Positions 39,517 to 47,973 of a stretch of DNA of 64,000 nucleotides are shown here, piece by piece (the stretch's first letter is position 1; the number at the start of each line of letters is the position of its first letter). Origin of the DNA: an uncultured Bacilli bacterium (GTDB lineage: Bacteria; Bacillota_I; Bacilli_A; ML615J-28; CAG-313); contig CAKONV010000008.1 in NCBI GenBank assembly GCA_934098295.1, positions 12,993 through 76,992 on the forward strand. The letters run 5' to 3'. The notes beneath the pieces were generated by a model that was given only the letters and a program-made list of their open reading frames with translations, searched no databases and had not been told where the DNA came from. Both the position numbers and the translations under genes were made by a program.

Positions 39517-41751
39517 TTATTTATTTAATGCAGCTCTTTTTTTAACAACATATTTGCCTAATACAACAAATACAGCTACTAGAGCAACAACTGCTAATAA
39601 TCCAAAGTACCAACCTAATTGGAATAATACACCAATCCAGTAGATAACTAATGAGATTACATAAGAAGCACATAACCACCATAATACAGTTACTAAGAAG
39701 CCTTTTTTACTACTTTCACCTTTTGCAGTTGCAAGAGCAGCGAAGCAAGGGAATGTGAATAAGTTATAAGCAGCAAATGAATAGATAGCAGCATTTGATA
39801 GGTTAATAGTACCTTCTTCAAGGCCTAAAGTTGCCATTGTTGTAACAACATCTTCTTTAGCAATTAAACCAGTGATTGATGCAACAGTATATTTCCAACC
39901 ATCAGCACCCATACTCCATCCACAAGGGTAGAATACATATTGTAGTACTTTACCTAAACTTGCTAAAATACTTTCACCGATTTCTTCTTCACTTAACATT
40001 CCACTCCAGAAGTTCCATCTAAAGCTCTTTAAGAACCAAATTAAGATGATTGAAGCAGTAATAATAGTTGAAGCTTTGTAAACGAAGTGTTTTAATTTTT
40101 CCCAAAGGTGAGCAAGTAAGTTCTTTACTTGAGGTAAATGATAAGCAGGTAATTCCATGATGAATGGAGGTACATCACTACTCTTACTAAATGCTTTCAT
40201 AATTAAAGCAGAAATAATTGCTACAACAATACCTAATAGGTAAATTGAGAATACAAAGACATCACCTAAGAAACTTCCAGCAACAGCAGTTGCAAGCATT
40301 GCCCAAATAGGAGCTTTAGCTCCACAACTGAAGAATGGTGTAAGTCTAATTGTTAAATCACGTTCTTTTTGATCTTCTAATGTTTTTGTAGACATCATTG
40401 CAGGTACACTACAACCAAATCCCATTAGTAGAGGGATAAATGCTTTACCAGATAGTCCAAATTTACGGAAGGCTCTATCCATGATGAAAGCAACACGGGC
40501 CATATAACCTGAATCTTCTAGAATAGATATAAATAAGAATAACAATAAGATTTGCGGTAAGAAACTGAATATTGCATCGATACCTGTTAATAAACCATCA
40601 ACAACTAATCCTGTATACCAAGTTCCTTCTGGCATAAAACTATTAAATAAATCAATAATTGAACCAGTAACAAATCCCATCCAACTTTGTAAGAATACAC
40701 CAAGAGATGGAATACCTTCTAATACTACATCAGCAGCAGTTCCGCCTTCACCAAGTACTTCTTCAAGCATGCCATCATAACCCATACCTGTAAAGAAGTT
40801 AATCAAACCTTTGTTAGAAATAGTTAAATTAAATATAGCGTTTAATCCAAATAAGTCTTCACTAAATACAAAGTGGAATACTACAAACATTATAACTAAG
40901 AAAATTGGAATACCCCAAATTTTATGAGTTAATACTTTATCAATCTTATCTGATTTTGTTTCACCAGTATTATTTTTACTTTTTGTAACTGTCTTTGAGA
41001 AATTCTTAGTAATGTATTTATATCTAGCATCAGCAATTAAGCCTTCAAAGTCACCATCAAAATCACTTGTATCAACTTTTGATTTTTTCTCATCAACTAA
41101 AGAAATTAAATCTTTATGACTCTTAACTTCTTCGCTATCTGCTTCGATTAATTTTACAGCATGGAATAATGGGCTTTCAACATTCTTTTCTACAAGTAAA
41201 TTCTTAACTTCTTCAACTAAACCATTTACTTTTGAATCAGCTAATACTGTTTTACCAGTTCTCTTTGTTTTAGCTGTTTTATAAGCTAATTCCATTAATT
41301 CTTTTATACCAGTACCTTTTAATGCTGAGATTTCACATACAGGAACACCTAAAACATTAGATAATTCTTTTGTATTGATTTTGTCACCATTTTTGTTAAC
41401 AGCATCAATCATGTTTAATGCAATAACTACAGGAACATCAATTTCTAAGATTTGTGTTGTTAAATATAAGTTTCTTTCTAGGTTAGTAGCATCAATTACA
41501 TTAATAACACATTCTGGTTTTTCATCAACGATGAAGTTTCTTGAAACTATTTCTTCTGGTGTATATGGAGATAATGAATAAATTCCGGGAAGGTCAACGA
41601 TTGATACTTGTTCACTTAATTTTTTGTAAACACCCTCTCTTTTATCTACGGTTACACCTGGCCAGTTACCAACATGTGCTGTTGAACCAGTTAAGGTATT
41701 AAATAAAGTGGTTTTACCACAGTTAGGATTTCCTGCTAAAGCAAATTTCAT
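39517..41751 (-). CDS. feoB: Ferrous iron transporter FeoB
   Basis: 744 aa. N-terminal G-protein domain: ALAGNPNCGKTTLFNTLTGS (G1), GNWPGVTVDKREG, VDLPGIYSLSPYTPEE (G3), ALNMIDAVNKNG (G4), SALKGTG (G5). Membrane part with two Gate motifs (FLISILEDSGYMARVAFIMD, PLLMGFGCSVPAMMSTKTLE and the C-terminal ASITGLIAKEDVVTTMA). Imports Fe2+ across the plasma membrane. Its ATG overlaps the stop of the upstream feoA. Part of feoA-feoA-feoB-Cys-rich operon under the GTTAG operators. Confidence 0.97.
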   Translation of the reverse strand: MKFALAGNPNCGKTTLFNTLTGSTAHVGNWPGVTVDKREGVYKKLSEQVSIVDLPGIYSLSPYTPEEIVSRNFIVDEKPECVINVIDATNLERNLYLTTQILEIDVPVVIALNMIDAVNKNGDKINTKELSNVLGVPVCEISALKGTGIKELMELAYKTAKTKRTGKTVLADSKVNGLVEEVKNLLVEKNVESPLFHAVKLIEADSEEVKSHKDLISLVDEKKSKVDTSDFDGDFEGLIADARYKYITKNFSKTVTKSKNNTGETKSDKIDKVLTHKIWGIPIFLVIMFVVFHFVFSEDLFGLNAIFNLTISNKGLINFFTGMGYDGMLEEVLGEGGTAADVVLEGIPSLGVFLQSWMGFVTGSIIDLFNSFMPEGTWYTGLVVDGLLTGIDAIFSFLPQILLLFLFISILEDSGYMARVAFIMDRAFRKFGLSGKAFIPLLMGFGCSVPAMMSTKTLEDQKERDLTIRLTPFFSCGAKAPIWAMLATAVAGSFLGDVFVFSIYLLGIVVAIISALIMKAFSKSSDVPPFIMELPAYHLPQVKNLLAHLWEKLKHFVYKASTIITASIILIWFLKSFRWNFWSGMLSEEEIGESILASLGKVLQYVFYPCGWSMGADGWKYTVASITGLIAKEDVVTTMATLGLEEGTINLSNAAIYSFAAYNLFTFPCFAALATAKGESSKKGFLVTVLWWLCASYVISLVIYWIGVLFQLGWYFGLLAVVALVAVFVVLGKYVVKKRAALNK

Positions 41752-41984
41752 TATTTACTTACCTCCATTAAAACAGTTTCTGCTTCACTTTTACGAAGTG
41801 ATAATTCGTATCCTCTAATTGTTACCTCAATTGGGTCACCCATTGGTGCAAATTTTTTAACTACTAAACTTGCTCCACTTGTTACTCCCATATCGTAAAG
41901 TCTTCTTTTAATTTTACCTTCGGCAACGACTTTTTTTACGACACCCTTTTCGCCGATTTGCATTTGATTTAAATACTTTTCCAT
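41751..41984 (-). CDS. feoA: FeoA domain protein
   Basis: 77 aa, SH3-like FeoA: MQIGEKGVVKKVVAEGKIKR, RLYDMGVTSGASLVVKKFAP and GDPIEVTIRGYELSLRKSEA. Binds or modulates FeoB in the cytoplasm. Second of two feoA genes in tandem; stop and feoB start share bases at 41751. Confidence 0.92.
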   Translation of the reverse strand: MEKYLNQMQIGEKGVVKKVVAEGKIKRRLYDMGVTSGASLVVKKFAPMGDPIEVTIRGYELSLRKSEAETVLMEVSK

Positions 41985-42015
41985 AATATTCTTCCCTTTC
42001 TAATAACTAATTTAA

Positions 42016-42231
42016 TTAACCAACATAAATTTTGGTGGCTAGGTCGCTATTTATTGCTAGTCTTCCATCTTTTACTTTTAGAATAACATCTCCATTATTT
42101 TTAGAAATTAAAGTAATAGTTGCACCTTTTAATAATCCTAAATTCTCTAAATGACGTTTAGTCTTATCATCAGCTGATACTTTTAAAATTTCTAAAGGAG
42201 TGTTTTCTGCTGCGATAACTAATGGTATCAT
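42016..42231 (-). CDS. FeoA domain protein (first copy)
   Basis: 71 aa from ATG 42231 (AAGGAGAAG upstream). FeoA-like: MIPLVIAAENTPLEILKVSA, KRHLENLGLLKGATITLISK and DVILKVKDGRLAINSDLATK. It is more divergent than the second copy. Tandem feoA genes before feoB are common in Firmicutes. Confidence 0.88.
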   Translation of the reverse strand: MIPLVIAAENTPLEILKVSADDKTKRHLENLGLLKGATITLISKNNGDVILKVKDGRLAINSDLATKIYVG

Positions 42232-42247
42232 AGTACTTCTCCTTTTT

Positions 42248-42332
42248 GTTAGCAATTGCTAACAATGTTTGATAATTAAATAGTTAGCAATCACTAACCT
42301 TTTATCTTAAATAATAGTTAGCTTTGGCTAAC
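42248..42332. promoter_or_regulatory. Three palindromic operators upstream of the feo operon
   Basis: GTTAGCAATTGCTAAC (42248-42263, perfect palindrome), GTTAGCAATCACTAAC (42283-42298) and GTTAGCTTTGGCTAAC (42317-42332), about 35 bp apart, all of the form GTTAGN6CTAAC. This resembles DtxR/IdeR/MntR-family boxes, which fits iron-dependent repression of feo. Confidence 0.75.
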
Positions 42333-42342
42333 ATTCGTAAAT

Positions 42343-42371
42343 ATTATATACCTTTTAAACACATTATGCAA
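42343..42371 (-). promoter_or_regulatory. Promoter of the feo operon
   Basis: TTGCAT (42366-42371), 17-nt spacer, TATAAT (42343-42348) on the minus strand. The third operator lies across the expected start site. Confidence 0.75.
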
Positions 42372-42461
42372 TCCATTTGCTTATAATAATTTAAAACTTA
42401 TTATATTTATATTAAAAAAACATTTAATTTATTACTATTTTTTTAAAACTTTATGAAAAAA

Positions 42462-42487
42462 AGAACTCTAATTTTTCTTAGAGTTCT
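42462..42487 (-). terminator. Terminator of the P-type ATPase gene
   Basis: AGAACTCTAA / TTAGAGTTCT with a T7 run on the minus strand; overlaps the stop codon at 42468. Confidence 0.82.
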
Positions 42488-45053
42488 CTAACTTTTCTAC
42501 TATTTTTGTTATTTCCATGACTATTACCATTATGAAGGCAAGGCCAATAGCTATTAATGCTTCACCTAAAGAAAGATAAGTGAATTTAAAGATGGTATTA
42601 ACACCAGGTATATATATTACAAGTAATTGTAAAATGAAACCTATAACAAAAGATAAATTTAAAAATTTATTATCAAATGTAGATCTTGAAAAAATAGTAT
42701 TATTACTTTTAACATTATACGAATGTAATAATTGTGTTGAAGAAAGTGTTAAGAAAGCCATTGTTTGTCCTACAGTGTGATTACCAACAATATTATTACC
42801 AACTAAATAAGAAAATAAAGTAAGAAGACCAATGACCAAACCTTCCATAATGATTTTTGATAAAAGGCCATCACTAAAGAAACCATCTGTTTTCTTTCGA
42901 GGATTTCTTTTCATAATATCATCATCAGGTTTTTCCATGCCAAGACCAAAAGCAGGAAGAGAATCAGTTATAAGGTTAATCCAAAGTAAATGGATTGGCG
43001 CAAGTGGTACTCCTACTGTAAATGCAGGTATTAGTGATAAAACACTAGCAACAAAAATAGTTATTACTTCACCTATATTTGAAGATAACAAATATTTTAC
43101 ACATTTTCTAATGTTATCAAAAATACATCTACCTTGTCTTACGGCTTCCACGATGGTTGTATAATTATCATCAGTTAATATCATATCAGCGGCCTCTTTC
43201 GATACATCCGTACCATTAATACCCATGGCACAACCAATACTTGCTTTTTTCAAAGCTGGTGCATCATTTACACCATCTCCTGTCATTGCCGTGATATATC
43301 CTTTTTGTTCCCAAGCACTAACAATTCTTACCTTATCACTAGGGGAAACACGAGCATAAACTTTATATTTTTCAATCGAATCTAAAAGATCACTATCACT
43401 CAATAAATTTAAGTCCTTTGATGTTATGGCCAAATCGCCATCGCTCATAATTCCTAATTTTTTAGCAATCGATGATGCTGTAGTAATTTGGTCACCAGTA
43501 ATCATTACTGTTGTTATTCCTGCATCATGGGCAATTTTAATGGCATCTTTTACTTCATCCCTTGCTGGATCAATCATACCAATAAGTCCTAAGAAAGTTA
43601 AATCTTTTTCTAACTCTTCTTCTTTTGGTAAATAATCAAATTCTTTAACGCCTAATCCTAAAACTCTAATAGCATCTTTGCTCATCATATCATTAATTAT
43701 TAAAGCCTTAGACAAATTAGAATTATCATTGCTTATTGATACGATAATATCTGGTGCCCCTTTTGTTATTGCTAAATACTTTCCTTTATATTTTATAACA
43801 ACGCTCATTAGCTTACGATCACTATCAAAAGGCAATTCCATTAATCGTTCATAAGTTATAGAAGATGCATAATTAATGTTTGCATCAAGTAAAGCAAGTT
43901 CGGTAGGATCTCCTAAACGTACTTGTTTTCCATCAACAATAGATATTGAAGCATCACAACAACTAGCAAAAAAATTCAATAATTCTTTTTCATCACTAGA
44001 AAGATTAATTAAATCCTTTAAAGTATCTTTATAGATTTTTACTACAGTCATTTTATTTTTTGTTAAAGTTCCTGTTTTATCACTACAAATAACCGAAGTT
44101 GAACCTAAAGTTTCTACGGCTGGAAGTCTTTTTACAATAGCATTATGTTTTGACATTTTATCAACCCCAATGGCCAAAACAATCGTTACAACAGTTGCTA
44201 ACCCTTCAGGAATAGCTGCTACCGCTAAAGAAACAGCAATCTTAAAGGCATCTAAAATACTACTTCCAGAAATTATATTCAAAACAAAAACAACAATACA
44301 AATAATTATACACATTAAACCAATAATTTTACCAACCTGTGTTAATTTATTTTGTAATGGGGTCTTCGTCTCTGTATTACTCATAAGTGATGTCGCAATC
44401 TTACCAATTTCTGTTTTCATTCCCACACTTGTTACAATCGCTTTAGCCTTACCATTTGTTACAAATGTTGAAGAAAACAAACAATTCTTCATATCACCCA
44501 ATCCATATACTTCACCTAAAGTATTTGAATCATTTTTTAAAACCGAAACAGATTCCCCTGTTAAAGCTGATTCATCAACCTTTAAATTACTACACTCAAT
44601 AATTCTAGCATCAGCAGGTATAAAATCACCGGCTTCAACTTCAATAATATCGCCAACAACAAGTTCTTTAGTATCAATACTAATCACTTTACCATTTCTA
44701 ATAACTTTACATGTTGGAGTAGATAATTTCTTTAAAGCATCTAATGACTTTTCAGCACGGGCTTCTTGAACAACACCTAAAATGGCATTGACAATAATTA
44801 CAATAAAAATAATTAGGCTATCAACCCATTCACTAGGATCAACAATGATTGAAACAACACCTGATGCTAATAAAACAATAATCAAAGCATCAGTAAATTG
44901 TTCTAAAAAACGAACAAATAAAGATTTCTTCTTTTTTTCTTCTAAAACATTTCTACCATATTTTTCTTTTGATATTTCTATATCAGCTTCACTTAAACCA
45001 AAACTTATAGAACTATTGTATTCTTTCACTAATTCTTCAATTGACTTTTGCAT
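42468..45053 (-). CDS. P-type Ca2+-transporting ATPase (PII type)
   Basis: 861 aa. N-terminal cation-ATPase domain, VDESALTGES, TM4 motif AVAAIPEGLATVVTI, phosphorylation motif SVICSDKTGTLTKNKMTV, hinge AMTGDGVNDAPALKKASIGC, and TM6 LLWINLITDSLPAFGLGMEK, whose NxxTD matches Ca2+ site residues of SERCA/PMR1-type pumps. Expected to export Ca2+ (or Mn2+) using ATP. Own promoter and terminator; GGAGGAATT ribosome site. Confidence 0.94.
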   Translation of the reverse strand: MQKSIEELVKEYNSSISFGLSEADIEISKEKYGRNVLEEKKKKSLFVRFLEQFTDALIIVLLASGVVSIIVDPSEWVDSLIIFIVIIVNAILGVVQEARAEKSLDALKKLSTPTCKVIRNGKVISIDTKELVVGDIIEVEAGDFIPADARIIECSNLKVDESALTGESVSVLKNDSNTLGEVYGLGDMKNCLFSSTFVTNGKAKAIVTSVGMKTEIGKIATSLMSNTETKTPLQNKLTQVGKIIGLMCIIICIVVFVLNIISGSSILDAFKIAVSLAVAAIPEGLATVVTIVLAIGVDKMSKHNAIVKRLPAVETLGSTSVICSDKTGTLTKNKMTVVKIYKDTLKDLINLSSDEKELLNFFASCCDASISIVDGKQVRLGDPTELALLDANINYASSITYERLMELPFDSDRKLMSVVIKYKGKYLAITKGAPDIIVSISNDNSNLSKALIINDMMSKDAIRVLGLGVKEFDYLPKEEELEKDLTFLGLIGMIDPARDEVKDAIKIAHDAGITTVMITGDQITTASSIAKKLGIMSDGDLAITSKDLNLLSDSDLLDSIEKYKVYARVSPSDKVRIVSAWEQKGYITAMTGDGVNDAPALKKASIGCAMGINGTDVSKEAADMILTDDNYTTIVEAVRQGRCIFDNIRKCVKYLLSSNIGEVITIFVASVLSLIPAFTVGVPLAPIHLLWINLITDSLPAFGLGMEKPDDDIMKRNPRKKTDGFFSDGLLSKIIMEGLVIGLLTLFSYLVGNNIVGNHTVGQTMAFLTLSSTQLLHSYNVKSNNTIFSRSTFDNKFLNLSFVIGFILQLLVIYIPGVNTIFKFTYLSLGEALIAIGLAFIMVIVMEITKIVEKLENSKKN

Positions 45054-45091
45054 AATTCCTCCAAATTAAAATATACTTCATAATACATTAT

Positions 45092-45120
45092 ATTATACAA
45101 CCAACGTAAAAATTAGTCAA
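45092..45120 (-). promoter_or_regulatory. Promoter of the P-type ATPase gene
   Basis: TTGACT (45115-45120), 17-nt spacer, TATAAT (45092-45097) on the minus strand. Confidence 0.78.
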
Positions 45121-45134
45121 GATTTGATAACAAA

Positions 45135-45168
45135 AAAAGAATTACCTTATTGCTAAAGTAATTCTTTT
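45135..45168 (-). terminator. Terminator after the peptide-lipoprotein genes
   Basis: AAAAGAATTAC ... GTAATTCTTTT with T-runs on both strands. Confidence 0.82.
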
Positions 45169-45180
45169 ATTTATCACATA

Positions 45181-45420
45181 TTAGAAATAGAATGGTGGCA
45201 AAACAATTTCTCCATCGTTGTTTCCATTATCATCTTTTTTATCATCGTCTGGAGTCTTGTTATCATCCTTTTTATTATCGTCATTATTTTTCTTGCCATC
45301 ATCTTCATTTTGTGTAATATTGTTATCTTTTCCTTTACATCCTTTTTTGCATCCCTTGTTACCACAAGAAGAGGTAAGAAGTAAAACAAATAACAACATC
45401 ATAACGAAAACTTTTTTCAT
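45181..45420 (-). CDS. Short Cys/Lys/Asp-rich lipoprotein
   Basis: 79 aa. Signal and lipobox KKVFVMMLLFVLLLTSSC, then GNKGCKKGCKGKD and a low-complexity Asn/Asp/Lys tail (repeats of NDDNKKDDNK type) ending VLPPFYF. The tail is probably an unstructured spacer. Follows the 55-aa peptide gene by 11 nt without a strong ribosome site. Function unknown. Confidence 0.65.
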   Translation of the reverse strand: MKKVFVMMLLFVLLLTSSCGNKGCKKGCKGKDNNITQNEDDGKKNNDDNKKDDNKTPDDDKKDDNGNNDGEIVLPPFYF

Positions 45421-45431
45421 ATGCAACTTAA

Positions 45432-45599
45432 TTATTCGTCATCTTCATCAAAGAAGAATCCATGGTGTTTATCACCCCAGATTGTTGAACCTTTTCCGTA
45501 TCCACTATCATTAACGGTAGGACCACTCAATGTCAACACATCCTCAGAGGTAAACTTTACAATTTCAATTGTTGCGGGAACATATACTTTCTTTTCCAT
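45432..45599 (-). CDS. 55-residue peptide with 'DVLTLSG' motif, unknown
   Basis: From ATG 45599, 10 nt after a strong AAAGGAGGT. Sequence: MEKKVYVPATIEIVKFTSED, VLTLSGPTVNDSGYGKGS, then TIWGDKHHGFFFDEDDE. Short peptides with this 'I.I..F...DVLT.SG' core followed by a Gly/Ser-rich tail recur in gut Firmicutes next to secreted-protein genes; no function is known to me. It could be a modified-peptide precursor, but no modifying enzyme is present here. Confidence 0.6.
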   Translation of the reverse strand: MEKKVYVPATIEIVKFTSEDVLTLSGPTVNDSGYGKGSTIWGDKHHGFFFDEDDE

Positions 45600-45621
45600 A
45601 ATTTCTTTACCTCCTTTAAAA

Positions 45622-47691
45622 TTAACTAAGAACAGCATTACTAAAGTTTACACCATAATTGTATGCAGCAACAATTAGGGCTACTTCAGCTTCTGTTGGA
45701 TTTCCTAGTTTTAATACTCTTGCAAAGTATCCATTTACGCTGATTTCATAATAATCACTGCCAAGGTCTACTCTATATACAGAACCAAAATTAGCAGGAT
45801 TTATATCATCAAATGCATAAGGAATAACTACATTATCATCAGTGACTCTATAACCTAAATCACCTGAGCCATTACATGTTATCTTACTAACAGAATATTT
45901 TCCTTTCAATGCAAAGCATAATTGTACACTATTATTATACATAACGTATACACCGCTAAATAAACTACTTTCTTGAGTAGTACCTTCTGGAACACCTTTA
46001 TCATCTTTTTTGTTCTTAATATAATCTTCAGTATATTCTTTATAATATTGATTATTTTCACCAAGCAATTGTGTAAATGCAGAAGTATTAATTACAATAT
46101 ATTCAGGCTTGAAATATGCTCTCATTGCTTCAGCATATTTAACGAATGCTACTATAGCAGCTTGTTTATCACCTGATGCTACTTTGCAAGAATCAAGTAA
46201 ATAATCGTAAACTGAACTTGTAATTAATTCACCATTTAAATCATATTCACCATTAGTATTATTAGTAACTTCTTCTAAATTTACTCTTAATGTTTGAAGA
46301 ATTTCATATGGAACTAACTTATCAAAATCATAAGTATAATTTCCCTTACCATCAGATTTACCTGATAAGATAATTCTCTTTTCAACTCCGTTTACTTTGT
46401 AGTAAACATACATACTACCATTTAGTGGACTTGTAAAACGAATTGTCATTGCACTACCTAAAATCACTTGCATACTAGTAATGTTTTTGCCAATATTCAT
46501 ATTGTCTGTAGTTCTTACAATATATTCACCATTAGCATCTTTAATAAATAATTCATTACATACTGTACAACGATAAACGGCTTTAGTACCAATAGTATTG
46601 TATGTAGCTGCTACTTGTGATAAGAATAATTCGTAATTGTGTGATACTAAAGGTAATTCTAATTCTGCCTCTGTCTTTTCAACACCATTAACAAATAATT
46701 TATGACATACACTACATTCTTCATGTTTTGCTACACCATGTGTTTTACATGTTGATGCAACTTCAGCAACTGTTTGTAAATCATGGCTTGCTGTTATTTT
46801 AACGGCTTCTTCAGCTTCTGCTTGAGTTGTACCTATTGCATGTTCGCAAGCTACATCAGAATAATAAGTTTTACAATTATTGCAGTAATAATAAGTCTCA
46901 TGTCCATCTTTAGTACATGTAGCTTCTTCCTTTGGAACAGCTACTTGACTATGTCCCTTACTAGAAATAGTTAAAGTAGATAACATATATGCAGGAATTT
47001 CTTGTTCAGTATTAGCAACACCATTGTTATCCATAAAATATTTATTACAAGTTGAACAATACCAATATGCTAAATTTCCATCTTCTGTACATGTAGCTGC
47101 TTTTGCTGCCTTTTTTGTTAAAGAGTGTACATGTCTAAAGAATGTAACTGTATTAGTACCAGTTTTTGCTTTAGCAATAGAAATAGTAGCTTGAGTTACT
47201 ACGGCATATTTACCATTTACATCTGAATCCCATCCGTCATCAGCAGTAATTTTTTTGCCAATATGAAATGTAATTTGATATGAATTAGTTCCAGAAGCTT
47301 TTGTAACACTAGAAACAATAGCGTATTCATTTGATGCATCTGCTACAGTAAAAGTAGCTGTTTTACTTACGCCATCTTTGCCATCATATGCTACTGTCAA
47401 TGTTATTGTTGGAATTTCAACAGTATATACAACAGGTAATGTTAATACAAAATTTTTAGAATCATCATAATCAAGTTCGCCACTAGCGTCGATGAAAACT
47501 TTGGATATAGCATTATTTGCACCTCTTCGAGTTGTTACTTCGAAGGATTTTTCTGTTCTATCACTATTAGTAAATAATACTTCAGTGTCCACAGAATTTG
47601 CTGCTTTAACTGCAGTCTTCTTTGTATTGCTAAAAAATAATAATCCAATGCATAGTGAGAAGGCTGTAATTAAAGTTAAAAATTTTTTCAT
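45622..47691 (-). CDS. Secreted protein with four CxxC zinc-ribbon-like repeats
   Basis: 689 aa. Signal peptide MKKFLTLITAFSLCIGLLFF with cleavage near AVKAA. Residues ~30-175 form beta-rich Ig-like modules. Residues ~185-390 contain four repeats with paired cysteines: YWYCSTCNKYF, YYYCNNCKTYY, HEECSVCHKLF and VYRCTVCNELF, each preceded by another Cys in 'ATCT.DG'. The C-terminal ~280 residues are a globular domain (MTIRFTSPLNGSMYVYYKVN). No membrane anchor or sorting signal. Transcribed with a long, folded 5' UTR (see 47807-47867). The following 55-aa gene begins 23 nt after its stop. Confidence 0.75.
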   Translation of the reverse strand: MKKFLTLITAFSLCIGLLFFSNTKKTAVKAANSVDTEVLFTNSDRTEKSFEVTTRRGANNAISKVFIDASGELDYDDSKNFVLTLPVVYTVEIPTITLTVAYDGKDGVSKTATFTVADASNEYAIVSSVTKASGTNSYQITFHIGKKITADDGWDSDVNGKYAVVTQATISIAKAKTGTNTVTFFRHVHSLTKKAAKAATCTEDGNLAYWYCSTCNKYFMDNNGVANTEQEIPAYMLSTLTISSKGHSQVAVPKEEATCTKDGHETYYYCNNCKTYYSDVACEHAIGTTQAEAEEAVKITASHDLQTVAEVASTCKTHGVAKHEECSVCHKLFVNGVEKTEAELELPLVSHNYELFLSQVAATYNTIGTKAVYRCTVCNELFIKDANGEYIVRTTDNMNIGKNITSMQVILGSAMTIRFTSPLNGSMYVYYKVNGVEKRIILSGKSDGKGNYTYDFDKLVPYEILQTLRVNLEEVTNNTNGEYDLNGELITSSVYDYLLDSCKVASGDKQAAIVAFVKYAEAMRAYFKPEYIVINTSAFTQLLGENNQYYKEYTEDYIKNKKDDKGVPEGTTQESSLFSGVYVMYNNSVQLCFALKGKYSVSKITCNGSGDLGYRVTDDNVVIPYAFDDINPANFGSVYRVDLGSDYYEISVNGYFARVLKLGNPTEAEVALIVAAYNYGVNFSNAVLS

Positions 47692-47806
47692 TTTTAATTT
47701 CCTCCTTTTTTGAAATTAATAGATTTAATAACCCCTAAATATCTTAAAATGTTGTTGATGAGGCAATATTTTAAAATATCTATTCATCAAAAGGTTATTC
47801 ATAAGA

Positions 47807-47867
47807 ATTTATGCGGAAATCTAGAATATAATGCCCCCTAGAAAAGGCCTTTTTCAATCGCATAAAT
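47807..47867 (-). promoter_or_regulatory. Possible three-way-junction RNA in the 5' UTR
   Basis: Outer stem ATTTATGCG / CGCATAAAT (9 bp), inside it TCTAG / CTAGA and GAAAA-GGCC-TTTTC. It begins within a few bases of the predicted transcription start (promoter 47876-47904), 115 nt before the ribosome site of 45622-47691. Class unknown; folding done by eye. Confidence 0.45.
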
Positions 47868-47875
47868 CTATCATT

Positions 47876-47904
47876 ATTGTATCATAAAGTTAGTTAAAAG
47901 TAAA
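47876..47904 (-). promoter_or_regulatory. Promoter of the secreted CxxC-repeat protein gene
   Basis: TTTACT (47899-47904), 17-nt spacer, TACAAT (47876-47881) on the minus strand. Confidence 0.55.
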
Positions 47905-47973
47905 GAGTTTAAGGAATTTTTTTTAAAAGTTTTTTTATTTTGGTTTTTATTGTTTTTTGTTTCTAGCAGTTTT

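Noticed and set aside
45174..45389. 71-codon Met/Lys-rich ORF overlapping the lipoprotein at 45181
   Set aside because: Shadow frame of the low-complexity Asp/Lys/Asn tail; no ribosome site or signal peptide logic.
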